Of a stretch of DNA of 64,000 nt, positions 63,987 through 64,000 are shown one piece after another. Under the pieces are notes generated by a model. It ran no database searches, was not told the DNA's origin, and saw nothing but the letters and a program-made list of their open reading frames with translations. How positions within the stretch are numbered: the stretch's first letter is position 1; the number at the start of each line of letters is the position of its first letter. The translations under genes were made by a program, and so were the position numbers. This DNA comes from Nevskiales bacterium. GTDB taxonomy: Bacteria; Pseudomonadota; Gammaproteobacteria; Steroidobacterales; GCA-2729495. The stretch lies in NCBI GenBank assembly GCA_011526045.1, contig WYBE01000069.1, positions 1-64,000 of the forward strand, read 5' to 3'.

Positions 63987-64000
63987 ACCGGGCTCATCGC

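Overview
The window is GC-rich, densely coded gammaproteobacterial chromosome. The evidence is a complete dcw cluster, a proteobacterial type A RNase P RNA, the kdsD-kdsC-lptCAB-rpoN-hpf-rapZ block, BamD, LpoA/LppC-YraN-DiaA, SspA/SspB, and PilS/PilR with PilA-PilB-PilC-PilD. Gene content and the GTAGGAG-type REP elements suggest a lineage near Xanthomonadales, Nevskiales or Steroidobacterales. That placement is inference. No phage, insertion sequence, CRISPR array or tRNA was seen.

Layout. 1-448: a gene start leaving the left edge, then a 133-bp tandem duplication built from REP elements. 449-7224 (minus): clpB, two FmdB-type zinc ribbons, a DUF502 membrane protein, aspS and a lipase-like hydrolase, with a heat-shock promoter in front of clpB. 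7476-14186: rluD-pgeF, divergent bamD, then nadE and sucCD. 14346-23922 (plus): pilS-pilR, a 30-bp perfect inverted repeat, a sigma-54 promoter and pilA, then pilB, pilC, pilD, coaE and zapD. 23951-24184: a five-copy REP cluster. 24187-28428 (minus): an M23 peptidase, secA and mutT, preceded by a cyclic di-GMP-I (GEMM-I) riboswitch at 28552-28645. 28716-29021: dciA. 29162-48055 (minus): the dcw operon from its MraZ-box promoter through mraZ, rsmH, ftsL, ftsI, murE, murF, mraY, murD, ftsW, murG, murC, murB, ddl, ftsQ, ftsA and ftsZ to lpxC. 48366-48741: rnpB. 48776-52041: rsmI, divergent lpoA-yraN-diaA. 52060-55822 (minus): petABC-sspA-sspB. 55992-57511 (minus): ibaG-murA. 57673-63986 (plus): kdsD, kdsC, lptC, lptA, lptB, rpoN, hpf and rapZ.

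Function. Most of the window builds the envelope: peptidoglycan precursors and septum (mur/fts genes, MurA, LpoA, the M23 enzyme), lipid A and LPS (LpxC, KdsD, KdsC, LptCAB), outer-membrane assembly and secretion (BamD, SecA), and type IV pili. RpoN, PilS/PilR and the pilA sigma-54 promoter form a regulatory circuit lying wholly inside the window.

The least expected element is the c-di-GMP riboswitch in front of the membrane-anchored M23 peptidase, with secA just downstream. It suggests that second-messenger signalling, usually tied to pili and biofilm, also reaches cell-wall hydrolysis here. Second is the REP family, whose hairpin stems differ from copy to copy yet stay complementary.
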